Made by a program: the position numbers and the translations under genes | Notes under the pieces: generated by a model | Told to the model about the DNA's origin: nothing | Database searches by the model: none | Seen by the model: only the letters and a program-made list of their open reading frames with translations | DNA from: Undaria pinnatifida | Taxonomy: Eukaryota; Sar; Phaeophyceae; Laminariales; Alariaceae | Reading direction: 5' to 3' | Assembly: GCA_012845835.1 (NCBI GenBank) | Contig: JABAKD010000016.1 | Coordinates: forward strand, 18,012,125 to 18,076,124 | DNA: 64,000 nt | In this document: positions 34,501 to 46,381 of the stretch, in pieces | How positions within the stretch are numbered: position 1 is the stretch's first letter | Layout of the letters: every line of letters begins with the position of its first letter

Positions 34501-36786
34501 GCGTGTATATAGAGTACCGACCAAATCCAGGAAAAAAATGTTGGATGGTGCAGATCGTACGGCCCCCACCGGGTAATATGAGCTCAGACCGTACAGATCT
34601 CCCTGAAAGATTTACACCATCAATCGGTGGTCTGCTCGACGTGAGAATCCCTCGGCGAGTCTAGTTTCCAACAGCCAAACGGACCCCACGTTGTACTGTT
34701 GTTGATCATCCGACGGCAGGGCTTGCAGTTGTTGAACCAACTGCTTGTGACCGGTTGAGTTCCTCAAGCGTGGAACTATCGGATAGTGTGGTAATTTTAC
34801 GAGTGTGCTCGTTTTAGGACTTAGCCCATAGAAACGTTAGTCGGATTGCGCGAATGACTGTCTTCGAAGCCATGGGTCGGGTGATATGTTGACTCATGTT
34901 AGGAGCTCAGGAGCTCAGAAACTTCTTAGAATCTGATGCACCCCCTAGCGTGGGATGACTCATTAGAGGTACACCGTAAGGCATTTGAGCACAATAATAG
35001 CAGGGCCAACATCGTCAGTTTGGGAGCCCCGTCAGTCTGACAAGCTTGGCTCCCAAAGTACACCCTTCTACCTCAGCATGACATGGCGTGGCATGACGCA
35101 CCATGACGTGACGCGCCATGACGTGACGCGCCATGACGTGACGCCAGGCCCATGTATTTAAGGCATACCTTAAATAATACAAATAATACCCAAATGGCGT
35201 TTTCTGATCGAAGGTGCCTGACGGCCCGTTTCGTGCCTATCTTGCGCACGGCAAGGAAAGGCGTCTCAAAAATACAAAAAAAAGCGCTCGAAAATAACGC
35301 CGTCAGGTGGGAACTCCCAAAATTAGGGGAAGGGGGCTGTTTCCACGTCTTCTTTTGCGTGCACAGCAGTGCCACAGGTGAAGCGCGGGTCTCACCGGAT
35401 GAAGGTCCAGAACTCATCTAGGTCGAACTCGTAACCGCCGCCGACCCTGTCCCGTGTCCACATCGTGTTCCAAAGTTTCCCAAGGTGTCCCAAGGTGTAA
35501 GAACGTGTCCCAAGGGGCCCCAAGGGGTCCCAACGTGTCCCACGGTGTCCCAATGCGTCCCAGTGCGTGCCAAGATGTCCCAAGGTGTCCCCGAGGTGTA
35601 CAAAAGTGTCACAAGGTGTCCCAACGAGGCCCAATATATCCCAAGGTGTACCAGGATGTCCCAAGGTGCCCCGAGATGTACAAGGGTGTCCCAAGGTAGG
35701 ATCAGTCATCGCCGCGACACCAACATTCACCCACCAACCCACCCACCCACCCACCCACCCACCCGGCGTCGGTAGTTGGCAGAAATACGACCATGCAACA
35801 ACAGTCGGCCAGTCAGTTGCAGAATCACGCGTTGGGAAGGGCGAGGAGGGGAGGGCCGCGGAACGGCACGGTGGCAAGAACGAACACGAAGAGATTCGCC
35901 GTCTCAAAAACAAACGCAGAAGAACAGAAATGTGAAATATTGGTAGAGAGGCGTGCTACGATACAGACAGTAGGGATGGCGCTATTTGGCCGAAAGCATG
36001 AAGTCGGAGGGGCCCCCTTACTTGACCAGCTACCCAACATCGTTGGATTACCATCGACTTGTGTAAACAATGCTGTTGATGTTCACCCTCACAGCATCCG
36101 TACGAGAAACGAGCGGCCGGTGCATCGCGCAGCTTGCAAAGATGAGCATCGATCCTTAATTTATCGAATTCGCAGCTGACGTGTTTATAAGTTTTTTTTC
36201 GTTTTTAATCGTTCGTGCCACACCTCCAGTGGGCTATCGAATTGCACATCTGGTTGCACATTAGTTTATTTTTCATTAATACGATGGTATGCTTTGAAAG
36301 TGCATACGCACGCACCTCAACCCCTTCGCCGTCTGGTTGTACTTCTGGAACAGGGGCCTCCAGACCTTTTCGGGCTCCTCTATCCCGAGTTTTTCGCTCA
36401 TGAAGCGCCACAGGTTCTGCCGCTGGTGATTGATGATTGGTGGGGTGATCATACAATGCATGTTATCAATCATTACAATATGCACAACTGCATGGTGAGG
36501 TAGCTGCTGGGATGGCCAATCAAGGCCGAAGTTTGTGCGTGTGTCTGGTGGTACTGCCTGAAAAATATGCTTAGACAGGCTGATCCATACCGCCTATACG
36601 TGCTGAAAGTGCGCACCATGTCGTGCAGGAACAAGGACCGCGCAGCACACCAACAAAAACACAAAACAAAACCCACCTCTCGCTCACCACGTGTGCAGGA
36701 TACCCGTTGTCGAGGGGATACAGCGTCCCATCCAGGTCGAACAAAAGGGTTTCCATAACATTGGTAGGCTTGCTGGTACCTGACAT
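31543..36786 (-). CDS. HAD-family pyrimidine 5'-nucleotidase-like protein (6 exons found)
   Basis: Exons on the - strand: 36786-36688, 36422-36316, 35446-35396, 32879-32768, 32433-32295, 31682-31543. All junctions are GT-AG with matching phases, giving 216 codons. HAD motif I is LLFDLDGTLYP (nucleophile Asp), motif II YVFTNCNEKEA, the lysine of motif III lies in GDTCKPDVEAF, and motif IV is MFEDSFKNL. Together with NGYPAHVRQNLWRFM and FDLDEFWTFIR this matches the SDT1/PHM8 and plant pyrimidine-5'-nucleotidase group, cytosolic enzymes that dephosphorylate UMP/CMP-type substrates. The last exon ends phase 0 at GTGAGT, so about 10-25 C-terminal residues are missing. M at 36786 or 36756 could start. 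Intron 3 (2.5 kb) holds a satellite array. Confidence 0.82.
31893..31925 (-). pseudogene. Duplicate of nucleotidase exon 5 end plus donor
   Basis: On the - strand CTTGAGTCCATAGGCACCGA matches exon 5 (CTCGAGTCCATAGGCGCCGA, about 32329-32310) and continues to an AGGTA like the true donor. It lies in the next intron. The surrounding 31860-32280 carries further short repeats of the exon-flanking sequence (GCATCAAGGATGGCATGG at about 32205 and 32258). Confidence 0.6.
32940..33912. repeat. CGACA satellite with ~300-bp higher-order units
   Basis: ACGAC pentamer arrays (longest about 33470-33605 and 33810-33905) alternate with three copies of a diverged AT-richer block. Each block contains GATGTCCAATTTCAAGGC and GGTACGTCACGACCACATATG (about 33130-33195, 33390-33455, 33750-33815). 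The pentamer is degenerate into TGACA/GGACA in the blocks. Long open frames across it are compositional. It lies inside nucleotidase intron 3. Confidence 0.9.
35456..35702. repeat. GTCCCAAGGT minisatellite next to a splice acceptor
   Basis: About 20 degenerate 10-12-base units. On the gene strand it ends roughly ten bases before the acceptor of nucleotidase exon 3 (35447/35446). A short ACCC tetramer array follows at 35731-35765. The array occupies the place where a pyrimidine tract would be expected. Confidence 0.85.
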
Positions 36787-36989
36787 ACTTCTGCCACCTG
36801 CTACATCCAGCGAGCGGGCATACAGTCGCAATATGCGGGGAGGCTATGAATTCAGTAATGTACGGACCTGGTTCGTCGTATCGCCTCTTCGTTTTCGTAT
36901 GATATATGGTATAGACTGTGGACACGTGTTATGGTAGGGAGTGCACCTTTTGTTTTCCGGGGCTCCTCCTCACTTGAGGGCCTCGATAC

Positions 36990-37085
36990 TTTTTTTTTTC
37001 TTTGCTTCATCCCATTTATTATCCTCGCACTACTCTCGCCCTCCCTCCCAGTAGTAAATCAGATCCGGGGTCACATACTCTATAC
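36990..37085 (-). repeat. Dispersed repeat family C
   Basis: Inverted copy of the block at 3282-3415: CCCTCCCAGTAGTAAATCAG and ATCCGGGGTCACATA, preceded by a T run at 36990-37002. It lies just upstream of the nucleotidase start. Confidence 0.6.
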
Positions 37086-40059
37086 CCGTCTGAGGCAAAA
37101 ACTGGTTTTGAGTAAACAAGGGAAGCGCAACCGGACCGCCACACCCATGGCGTAGGCATAGCAAGTTTCCATATTGATTGCGAAACAAATATCGACATTC
37201 CGACGAGTTTTGGGGCTGTAACCCCTTCGGGACTTGAGACGCAAAAAAAAATGACGAAAACAAAAACGAAAAATTACAGCATAGGCCGCATGAAGCAATC
37301 CGAGCTACTGGTGTGAGGCAAGCCGTAAGGCATGACGATGCTCGAATCGCCTCAAGCTTTTCCTAGACGCTTGGTTAGACCGCGCTCTTCGCTTTTTGGT
37401 CTGTATGCTACAATCGAGTTCCAAAAGGGTCAAGAAGCCCCGTCATCCAGAAAATAATTTTGACAAAAAAAGGTACAGTACCTCTATAGTAGCATGTGTC
37501 TGCTCGGGGTGAAAGGGACCGCGCATTGTATCCTAAGAGCTGGTTAAAATAGCGTTTGCGCATGGGCACATGGGCCACGTGAGCAGGGCTGGTAACATGC
37601 ATGCATGATGTGGTCGCGGAGCAAGTCATAAACGGAGCGTTTGCCGTGTACAACGTATACACGCTGATCGAGCGGCGCAAGCTGTATCGTATCGAGCATA
37701 CTTCCAAGCGTTGGTTTGGCGTTGTGTGCTAAATGCATTCGGACGGATTGCGCAGATTTCGACTGTAATGTAGGACCGAAATCGTCCTTGTAAAATAATC
37801 GAGGGGTGTCGCCGAGCTACAGCTTTTACGGAGAATGAATGTGGAACACGTACGAAAGGCATATCACACAGTTTGAAGAACTGAGAACTGTGGAAGAGTC
37901 GTGGTGCCGGGAAGGTGTGAGGGAAGGGACACAGGGGTGTCAGCCTCGCTTGGAGACAGCACCGGTTCTCATTTGTAGATTTCTTATTGTTGGCGTTGAA
38001 CTTTGAGAAGCTCGAGGAGACAGGAAAAGAGGAGTGAGAGCATGGGGGTGGGGTGAGGCTCACAGAGTTCGCTTCCCCCTAGCATTGCTGCTGTGCTCTC
38101 TTCTGGACCTTTACCTATGGAACGTACAAGAAACGTTCTCCCAGAATGTTCTATATTCCCATGAGCGCTTAATGCGCTTACATCTATCTATCTTCTCCAG
38201 AGGAGGAACGTTCCATTGCCAAGAACGCTCTTGTGGTATAAGCTAGCTAGATTCTACGGGTTATCTTCTCCACTCAGAATATTCCGTTTAAGATAATCTT
38301 CATGTAGCCGATAGACCATGACTCTGCGGGCTATCTTACCGAATCTATTGCCAGCTATACTGACACTCTATTACATTAGCCCGCCCTGAATAGTCATATA
38401 CGCAGACCTCAAGACGGTGGAAGGGTGATGACAAGGTTCATCCTAAAAGACCGGGAAAGGGGGTCGAAGATGCGGCCATTCGAAACGAAGACATGAGGCT
38501 ATAGCTTCCCCCACACCTCGTAATGAGGCCTAGACGCCAAGGACAGGGCCATTCACGAGAAAATCGCTGGAAGAAAGACCATAACAAGATAGAGGAAGAC
38601 AGAAAACCCAGAATGGGGCAACCTAAGAAGAGCAGGCAAAACTGGAAACGAAAAAGGAAACCTGAAGACTAAGCGAAGGTAGCTAAAAAAGGCAGAAAGC
38701 GAAGCGAAGACAAAAGGCAAAGACAGAAACATATTACCGGAGCGATCTATGTGGGACCCGGGGAGGGGCGAACGGGGAGTCGTTCGCTGTGCAGGGTCGG
38801 TTACTCGAAATCTCGCAAAGGGAACGTCACACACATTTATATGACCGGGAGGCAGTACGCGTAGCCGTGAGGCCAAGGCCCGAAGAAAATGGAAAATGGC
38901 ACGTCAGACAAAAATAACGCGGCTGGGTTGCCTTAAGGCTCGCTAAAACCAAGAGGCTGCTAGGGCCACTTGGTCGAGCGAACAACGTGGCGCCTTGGAA
39001 GGCCCGTTTGCGCTGGGAACAATACCGGCAAACGTAGCAAGGTAACTCAACCAACAAGAACAGAAAGCCAGGGTAGCCAAAGAGGTACGCGAGTGGATCG
39101 ACCCAATTCGTCCAACACAGAAAAATGTCAGCAGCGCTGGGTGAACAGAACCACATAAAAAAACTCACAAAGATATCATAACAGGCGTGGCCGACGCGTC
39201 ACACACAAACAACAGATAGATAGGTGCCAGGTGACACACTCGTACGACAACATGCCCACCAACGAAGAAATACAGATAAAACCCTCGGGGAGGAGGAGCG
39301 ATGAGGGCGGGAAAGCCAAGGGAGATAGATGCGGTTGATGTGTTCGTACGAGGCGGTCTACATCGGACGTGAAAACGTGTGTGTTGCAGCAATGATATGT
39401 ATCGTGGATGCGATGCTACATAAAAGAATACGCCATACGACGCGAGACTCGGCTCGTCAGCTCCATGGTAGAGCTTGAGCTGAGGGTAATCGGTAGGGCC
39501 GATGCAATGCTATTGCGTGGGGGATTACGACAGTGTGTGAAAGCTGTGTGGGTGGGGAGTGTACGGTGGTGTGCGAGTTGTGTTGGTGCGGCCGCGAAGT
39601 GCCGTCAGTCGTGGTATACGTCTCGTCATCATGTTTTGTTTGGCCGTCTCATCAGCTTTACGGAAAGTCACTAGAACAGACTGGAAATCAGGGCCTCAGC
39701 AAGTACTAGAAAATAGACTGGAAGCCAGCCCCTAAAGCGGACTTAGCAATAGTCTTCGAAATACGCTTCAGATTTCTATAGCCCATTTTTATTCCCGAGA
39801 AGGAGCACGCGCGGAAGAACGCAGGGGAGAGGGGGGGGAGGGAGCCCCTCAAAGAGAGTAGGCCGAGAAAGCGAGGGCAAGGTCTCGAGCCCGTAACCCC
39901 ACGGATTCCGGTCACCGAACGAGACGAAGGCGAAATTACTCTTTTTCCAGTTCCAGGTGAGGCGGCAACGAGACGAGAGGAGAACAGCCAAGAAGGATCC
40001 TATTCACTAAACTATCAACTCGTTAGGGCTGGTCGGTGTAACGTGCCGGGTTATGTTAT

Positions 40060-40400
40060 ACGGCTTACTTTGGGTAGGCAGTTGGTAAACCTTTTACCAG
40101 AGATCAAACGGACTAATACCCTCGAATGGCGTCGACGATGAGATAATGGGTTTTGGGTCGTGGGTTCGAATCTCACCATCCACCAGCAATGAACTTTTAC
40201 GGCTTTCCCCATGTCGAGAACCTTGAAAAATACTCTCTCCGGTATCCCCAGGAAATGGAACCGCGCAGATATTGACACGTCCGCCCGTATATCCGGCCGA
40301 TCTGCTATTCCGCCATTCCAGGGGGGGGAAAGTGCTATAAGGCCTGGTTTGGGTAGGCAATAGGTTTAACTTTTTGCCTGCCCAAACTAAGCCTTATTAC
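40060..40400. repeat. Short repeat with terminal hairpin and tRNA-like box
   Basis: TTTGGGTAGGCA occurs at 40070 and 40350. The right end folds: AAGGCCTGGTTTGGGTAGGC against GCCTGCCCAAACTAAGCCTT (40338-40396). In the interior, GTGGGTTCGAATCTCACC (about 40160-40178) looks like a tRNA T-arm with a pairable stem, but no matching acceptor stem was found. A decayed tRNA-derived element is likely. Confidence 0.4.
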
Positions 40401-40609
40401 AGTTACTTGCGCCGTGGCTGACCGTGTATTCATTTCAAGAGTTTTGTCCCCCTTTTCAACTTGCAACACCCCTGGGGTCCAAGCCAACCGCATCCCTAAG
40501 AGGAACGTTGTACCAGGTTTATATATATAAAACAAGAGATCATGTGTTTTGTATATACATACGGAAACGCTTGGCCAACCAGGTCTACGCACCAGTGCTA
40601 CTGTTGTCT

Positions 40610-40868
40610 AATGATATAGCCTTGGGCTCGTGCCGGGCAGAGCGCGAGTTGAAGCAGAGTCAGCACTACGTACAGCAGCTGAAACGCTTCGATCTGTTCT
40701 CGAGGGCCGTCACACCGCTTTAATCTTCTCTCGGGGAGCTGCGATCAACGTCGATGGCCGATGAGTCCAGACTAGCTGAGATCGAGGCTCTAGCTTCGAT
40801 GCCGCCTTGGCTCAAGCTGAGGCCGAGGCTCGGCGTGCTGCTGTTCCTGCTGACGCTGCAATAGTAGG
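40610..40868 (+). pseudogene. Possible coiled-coil coding relic
   Basis: One frame reads RAERELKQSQHYVQQLKRF, then meets a TAA, continues MADESRLAEIEALAS, and after a one-base shift continues FDAALAQAEAEARRAAV. The charged Glu/Ala/Arg pattern changes frame without losing character, which suggests a decayed coding sequence. No family is recognised. A chance low-complexity stretch is possible. Confidence 0.3.
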
Positions 40869-41744
40869 TAATCTATCTTGATGCGCCTCTTTCGTGCTCA
40901 GCATGAAACTGTACAGTCAGCGAAGGAATTAACTTGTGTATGTAGGTAATCTTCAACAACAGTGCAATATCTTGATGCACCTCGTGCGAGTTCACCATGA
41001 AATTGTACAGCCAGCATGAGTCAGCAAAGGAAGGAAGAGTCATTTGTGTGTGTTCTTCACATCACACGTCGTTTCCACCCATCAACATCCGTCACAGACC
41101 CAACCCGCGGTACCAACTGAAGGGATTGCCCTTTTGGGGCCAAAGGTTTCCGACCTTTTGACAGGTTGAGCGCCTCAAGTGCGGGACTATCGATTAGCAT
41201 GACAACAAACGTATTCGAAGTCATGTTTCGGGCGAGATACTCACGCTGCATCCGGGGATGAGTCACACCCGTTATCCGTGCCGATGCCTCATCCTTGCTG
41301 CTGCTGCTACTGCTGCTGCTGCTGCTACGCCATCTCTGGCCGACGAATCTCTCTGCTCTTGCGAGTTCAAAACGCTATTTTCGTAAAGTCAGCAACATCG
41401 GAAGGACTGATCTGCTGCTATACGAGCATAGTGGTCTATTAGTGATCTGCCTTGATCTGCGCACCTCCCATGATCAACGTATTGCCAGAGGTAGAGGCAA
41501 AACCAACAGCAAGAAGCGGGGAGAGTAGCCAGCCAGCGGAGGAATAGAGTTTCTCTGGCAGAGGAGAGCAACGATGTATCACCAAACTCACTCGTGCTCG
41601 CAGAGCTCGATGCATCAACGATACGATCTTGTCGACCACTTGCAAAAAGGCATAAAACCCCCGAAAAACGCGAAGGGGGCACCGGCATTTCCTACACTGA
41701 AATGCCGTATGTATGTTTTGAGACATTTTTTTGGGGGTCATGCT

Positions 41745-43890
41745 ATTTGCGACACCGGTGTCGCATATATGGGGCGTATTTGCGACACCACGCTGCGTTG
41801 GCGGCAGACACCCCAGATTGACTCCAAACTACCTAGGGTGCGTCGGCATGGCGTAAGGCTACCATTGAAGCTATCGCTCAGCCAAAACGGGCCAGTACTC
41901 GAGGAGATATGTGGTATCTTGGGGCAACCGACCAATGTTCAGACCGTGTCGCAAATAAGCCCCATATTTGCGACACCACGCTGTGTTCTCGGCAGACAAC
42001 TCAGATTGACTCCTAACTACCTAGGGTGTGTCGGCATGGCGTGAGGCTACCACTGAAGCTATCGCTCAGCCAAAACGGGCCAGTACTCGAGAAGATATGT
42101 GGTATCTTGGGACAACCGACCAATGTTCGGACCGTGTCGCAAATAAGGTATTTGCGACACGGTGTCGCAAATAAGCCCCTTATTTGCGACACCCCGCTGT
42201 GTTCTCGGCAGACAACTCAGATTGACTCCTAACTTCCAAGGGTGTGTTGCATTCGGTGCGGTACATTATGTGCAGAAGGAGGTGCACGTGCTCGATACGG
42301 AGTAGCTCAGACTCAAATTACAAATGTGGACAAACACGAAGCCGACTCGCGTTAGTCGATGGCATTTGTATTTATTTCGTGGAGCCGGACGCGGGTTGTC
42401 GTGTGTTTCAGCACCATTAAAAAGCAAAATCGGGAACCTGTGTACAACTACGTACTCCACATCTACCCCGATTTCAACTACCAAGTAGGTTGTTATGATA
42501 TACGTCAGTCCTCGCGATCTCAGCAAGACCCAGACAAAACTCAGATAGGTGCACTCCGTACAAAGTAGTGTATGTTGAGACGAATGTAGGTCTATCGTCC
42601 CGGGCGGGGGAGTATAGGACTGCTCGCTTCCGCAAGCCCCAACTCCAACGGCGACTTCACAAAAAAAACACAAGCAACCGAGAACAGCTTTCGATTGGAT
42701 TCAATACCAATAACAATATGGCCCTACCAATAACTATTAAGAAGGCCCTATTAATAATAGTACCAGGTGTATGACAAAACTAGACTACGGATACTGAGTA
42801 TTCGTACTGCTGTTGGTGCTACAACAGGTGCGATTTTGTAGGGAAAAAACTTGTACAGCGTACATGACGCATAACTAGGTAAGCTTTAGCTACGATGCTC
42901 TTGTGCATGTGTGCGCACGTGCTCACCGGCCTACTGTCTACTCGTGCAATTAGGGCGATTTGGTAGCCGCACCTCACGCTAACAATTCCGTCGTAGTCCT
43001 GGTCTAAGCGGGGCGCGCGCGACGAACGTCGTGCGATGTCGTATATAAGGCTCATGTTCGCAACCATTCTGGACTTTTTTCGGTTGCACCAAGATATCAC
43101 ATATCTGCTCGAGTACTGGCCCGTTTTGGCTGAGCGGTAGCTTCAGTGGTAGCCTTACGCCATGCCGACATACCCTTGGAAGTTAGGAGTCAATCTGAGT
43201 TGTCTGCCGCGAACGCAGCGCGGTGTCGCGAATAGCTTACTTGCGACACGGTCTGAACATTTTTCGGTTGCCCCAAGATACCACATGTCTCCTCGAGTAC
43301 TGGCCCGTTTTGGCTGCGCGATAGCTTCAATGGTAGCCTTGCGCCATGCCAACACACCCTAGGCAGTTAGGAGTCAATCTGAGTTGTCTGCCGGGAGAAC
43401 ACAGCGGGGTGTCGCAAATAAGGGGCTTATTTGCGACACCGTGTCGCAAATACTTTATTTGCGACACGCTCTCAACATTGGTCGGTTGCCCCAAGATACC
43501 ACATATCTCCTCGAGTACTGGCCCGTTTTGGCCGAGCGATAGATTCAATGGTAGCCTCACGCCATGCCGACGCACCCTAGGTAGTTGGGAGTCAATCTGA
43601 GTTGTCTGCCGAGAACACAGCGTGGTGTCGCAAATAAGGGGCTTGTTTGGGACACCGTGTCGCAAATACCTTATTTGCGACACGGTCTGAACATTTTTCG
43701 GTTGCCCCAATGTACCACATATCTCCTCGAGTACTGGCCCGTTTTGGCTGAGCGCTTATAGCTTTAAGCCCCACGCCATGCCGACACACCCTAGGTAGTT
43801 AGGAATCAATCTGGGGTGTCTGCCGCCAACGCAGCGTGGTGTCGCAAATATGGGGCTTATTTGGACACCGTGTCGCAAATAACCGGTGTC
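41745..43890. mobile_element. Fold-back element FB3 built of ~195-bp subrepeats
   Basis: The left arm (41745-42245) has about 2.5 direct copies of a unit running from GTGTCGCAAATA through GGCATGGCGTAAGGCTACCA and CGGGCCAGTACTCGAG to TTGGGGCAACCGACCAATGT. The right arm (43085-43890) has about four copies inverted. Each unit boundary is itself a palindrome of TTATTTGCGACACC type. The central 840 bases are unique and have no recognised transposase. Inverted repeats made of tandem subrepeats are the hallmark of fold-back transposons. Confidence 0.75.
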
Positions 43891-46360
43891 GCAAATACGA
43901 GCATTACCCTTTTTTTTGGGGAGGGGCAGGAAACGGATGATCGCGCTTCCGAGCCAAGCCAGCCGCGCGCGTACGGCAGCTCAGTACAGCAATATACAGC
44001 AGGAAATTGCGACCAAGTTGCGGACTACCGCCGTACTCTTCTGTGCTGCTCTAAACGTCGCATCTGCAAACCGCAAAGTCCGACAAGCAACGTCAAGGAG
44101 AGGAGCCACGCACGTGCTGGTTCTTGTGTTGCTTGCGTGTTTGCTGTACCTCCTGTTGTGTGAATTGCAGAAAACAGAAGCGGAGCAAACCTATTATTAT
44201 ATAGTCTAGTCTACCGGTAGTCTAATAGTGCATAACTTAAGGAGATCGGACGTCAGCACGTATGTAGGGTTGGGGTTCCGCCCACGCTGACGGCGGAGAG
44301 AAACCCACGCGAACCCACGCACCCCGGCCACTTTGCTGTGATATCGTGTCCGTCATTTACTTGAGCACTACGCTTGTAGTACTGCTGGTGGTGTGCCCGT
44401 CTGAGAGTCTGAGATGATCGGCCGTCGAAAAAGGAATCGACATCCACTCCATACCTGCTTCCGTCGTACGAGAATATCTTCAATCAATGTCGAAAAGCCA
44501 ATAAGTAGCCAGTGACACAGGCTCACGCCGGTGCAATCATGCTCATGCCGGCGTAGTGTGACCAGTTGGACAGGACACGGCACACGCACAGCCCAAGCGC
44601 AAGTTTCAACGTCGACAGAAAAAAAATGTTTAAACTCCCCGGCGCCGAAAGCGTATGGACGTGTGGAAAACCTCAAAATTCGAAGTAAAGGAACTACTGA
44701 AGAAGTACGTCGTTGTTGGACGTTGGACTCCAAACTCCAACGGTGGCATACGAGATAGTACAGTAGCAGCAGTAGCAGCAGCTGATAGATCGAGAACCTG
44801 CACGTCTTGTATGTACCAGAGGGTACCTGTGCATGCACCCACACATTGGTATGTGGAGAATGCGGAGAATGCGCCCGCCTTTTTGATGCCAATAATCTGC
44901 CTGAAACTACTGCTTGCTATTTGGTTTGCTGTACCTCAGACCTGGTACAGAGAAAGTAGAGAGGATCTACCTGAAGGATCTTCCTACTGCTGCCGTAGCA
45001 GCCGAAAGATCCTATTACTCGTACAAGTAATATTATCCCTTTATTTGCCGATATCTATAGACTAGAGTCGTTCTACGATAGCCCCCCCAATTTTTCTAGA
45101 ACGAAATCGCCGGTTTTGAAACCAGCTCCTGGCCGTAACGCCTGAAATGCGGTGCCCCCTGCCACCTTTGCAAACAAGAAAATACATGTGAGCTATTTTT
45201 TTCTTAGCATGTTTGCTCGTGTCGAGTAGCCATGAAACGTTCAATCGCCGTTTTTTGGGGGGGGTTATCGTAGAATCAGTTACTCACTAGTGACCTAAAA
45301 AACGACGTTTGCCATCTCACCAAGCGTCTAGGCAGTAGGGAGGAGCGAACAGCAAGCAGTACGAGTATCATCATGTTGCTATGCTGCGCGCGTTTCATAC
45401 ATCTTCCGTTGCAAATCGGGCACAGCATGGATGGGTTAAAAACCAAACTTGTCCGGCGGAAGAGATTGTTCCGCAATAATACTGGTATCATCGTGCCTCG
45501 CGCGTGTCGTGTAAATCTCCTCACGATGCACTTAGGACAGATCGATTATATATCGGTACTATATACTTAGACTATACCCCAGCAGCCCAGGCTGCCTCGT
45601 ATGGCTGATGCCGTAGTCGTCAATGTTGATGCTGGTCGTTTCAAGAAAAAAATCCTCTGAATCAAGTCCCAAAAGGGTTAATAGTTAAGTGTGCTTCTGC
45701 CGTTCCAGCTGCAGCGCGGCTTGGAGGGTTCTAACACCAACCCTCAATCCTCGCCTCGCTCGCTCGTTCTCCATCGACCAAGTTGTTGCCCCGATGCCCC
45801 CCCCCCCCCCCCCCCCGCCCCCGCACATACAATATGATGACAAGTAGTACACATGTTTTCGCTCGACCAGCCTGAGGCACAAGCGCTGCTGCTGCTACTG
45901 CTGCTGCCAGCCAGCTCCGCAACGTCAGCAGCCGCAGCAAGCCCCGCCTCCGCCACCGCACAACCACCACAACCACCACCACCACCACCGCTGCCACCCG
46001 CTACCACCACCACCACCACCACCACCACCACCACGAGCGTGTCTACCGCCCCCACCACCCGCATTCTCGAGGGCCTCCTCGCGAAAAACATTTTGGAAGC
46101 GGAATGAGTACTCGCCCGCTGCTTTTGACCCCCCCCTCCCGCTCGACACTTCCAAAACCACAAAATATATATTTAACGCTCGCCCCTCTCCCCCCCCCCT
46201 CTACCAAGCACGCCTCCCTTCCTTGAGTACCCATGAAGAACGCCGTTTTTGGCCTGGGGGGGGCTAGCGGCAACGACTGCATTCTCGGTATCAGCAGTGC
46301 GGCGGTGACGGTGGCGGTAGCGGTAGCGGTAGCGGTAGCGGTAGGGACCGCGGTTGTCCC

Positions 46361-46381
46361 TTAGAATCCGTGAAGAACCAC
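46361..46381 (-). CDS. EIF1: eIF1 terminal micro-exon (VVLHGF-stop)
   Basis: Twenty-one bases, phase 0, after a GTGAAG acceptor at 46387-46382. It restores the conserved C-terminal HGF that is absent if exon 2 is read through its GTACGG donor. The stop is followed closely, in the 3' UTR, by a (CCGCTA)n microsatellite at about 46305-46345. Confidence 0.7.
   Translation of the reverse strand: MVLHGF

Larger units (their letters stand above)
36787..46360. other. Intergenic region, no recognised gene
   Basis: Apart from the repeats and the small coding relic listed separately, nothing is recognisable. 37.1-40.0 kb holds only short non-homologous frames. 44.0-45.6 kb contains anonymous sequence. 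45.7-46.1 kb is low complexity, with C runs at 45797-45815 and an ACC array at 45975-46033. Confidence 0.5.

Noticed and set aside
38553-39168. Hydrophobic - strand frames that could be membrane proteins
   Set aside because: They overlap in different frames, have no conserved motif and no supporting splice structure.
40140-40190. Candidate tRNA gene around GTGGGTTCGAATCTCACC
   Set aside because: The T-arm is good but no complementary acceptor stem or correctly spaced D-arm was found. More likely a decayed tRNA-derived repeat.
45744-46163. Gly-rich / Pro-rich frames of about 100-140 codons
   Set aside because: Created by ACC, GCT and C-run simple repeats on both strands; no domain.
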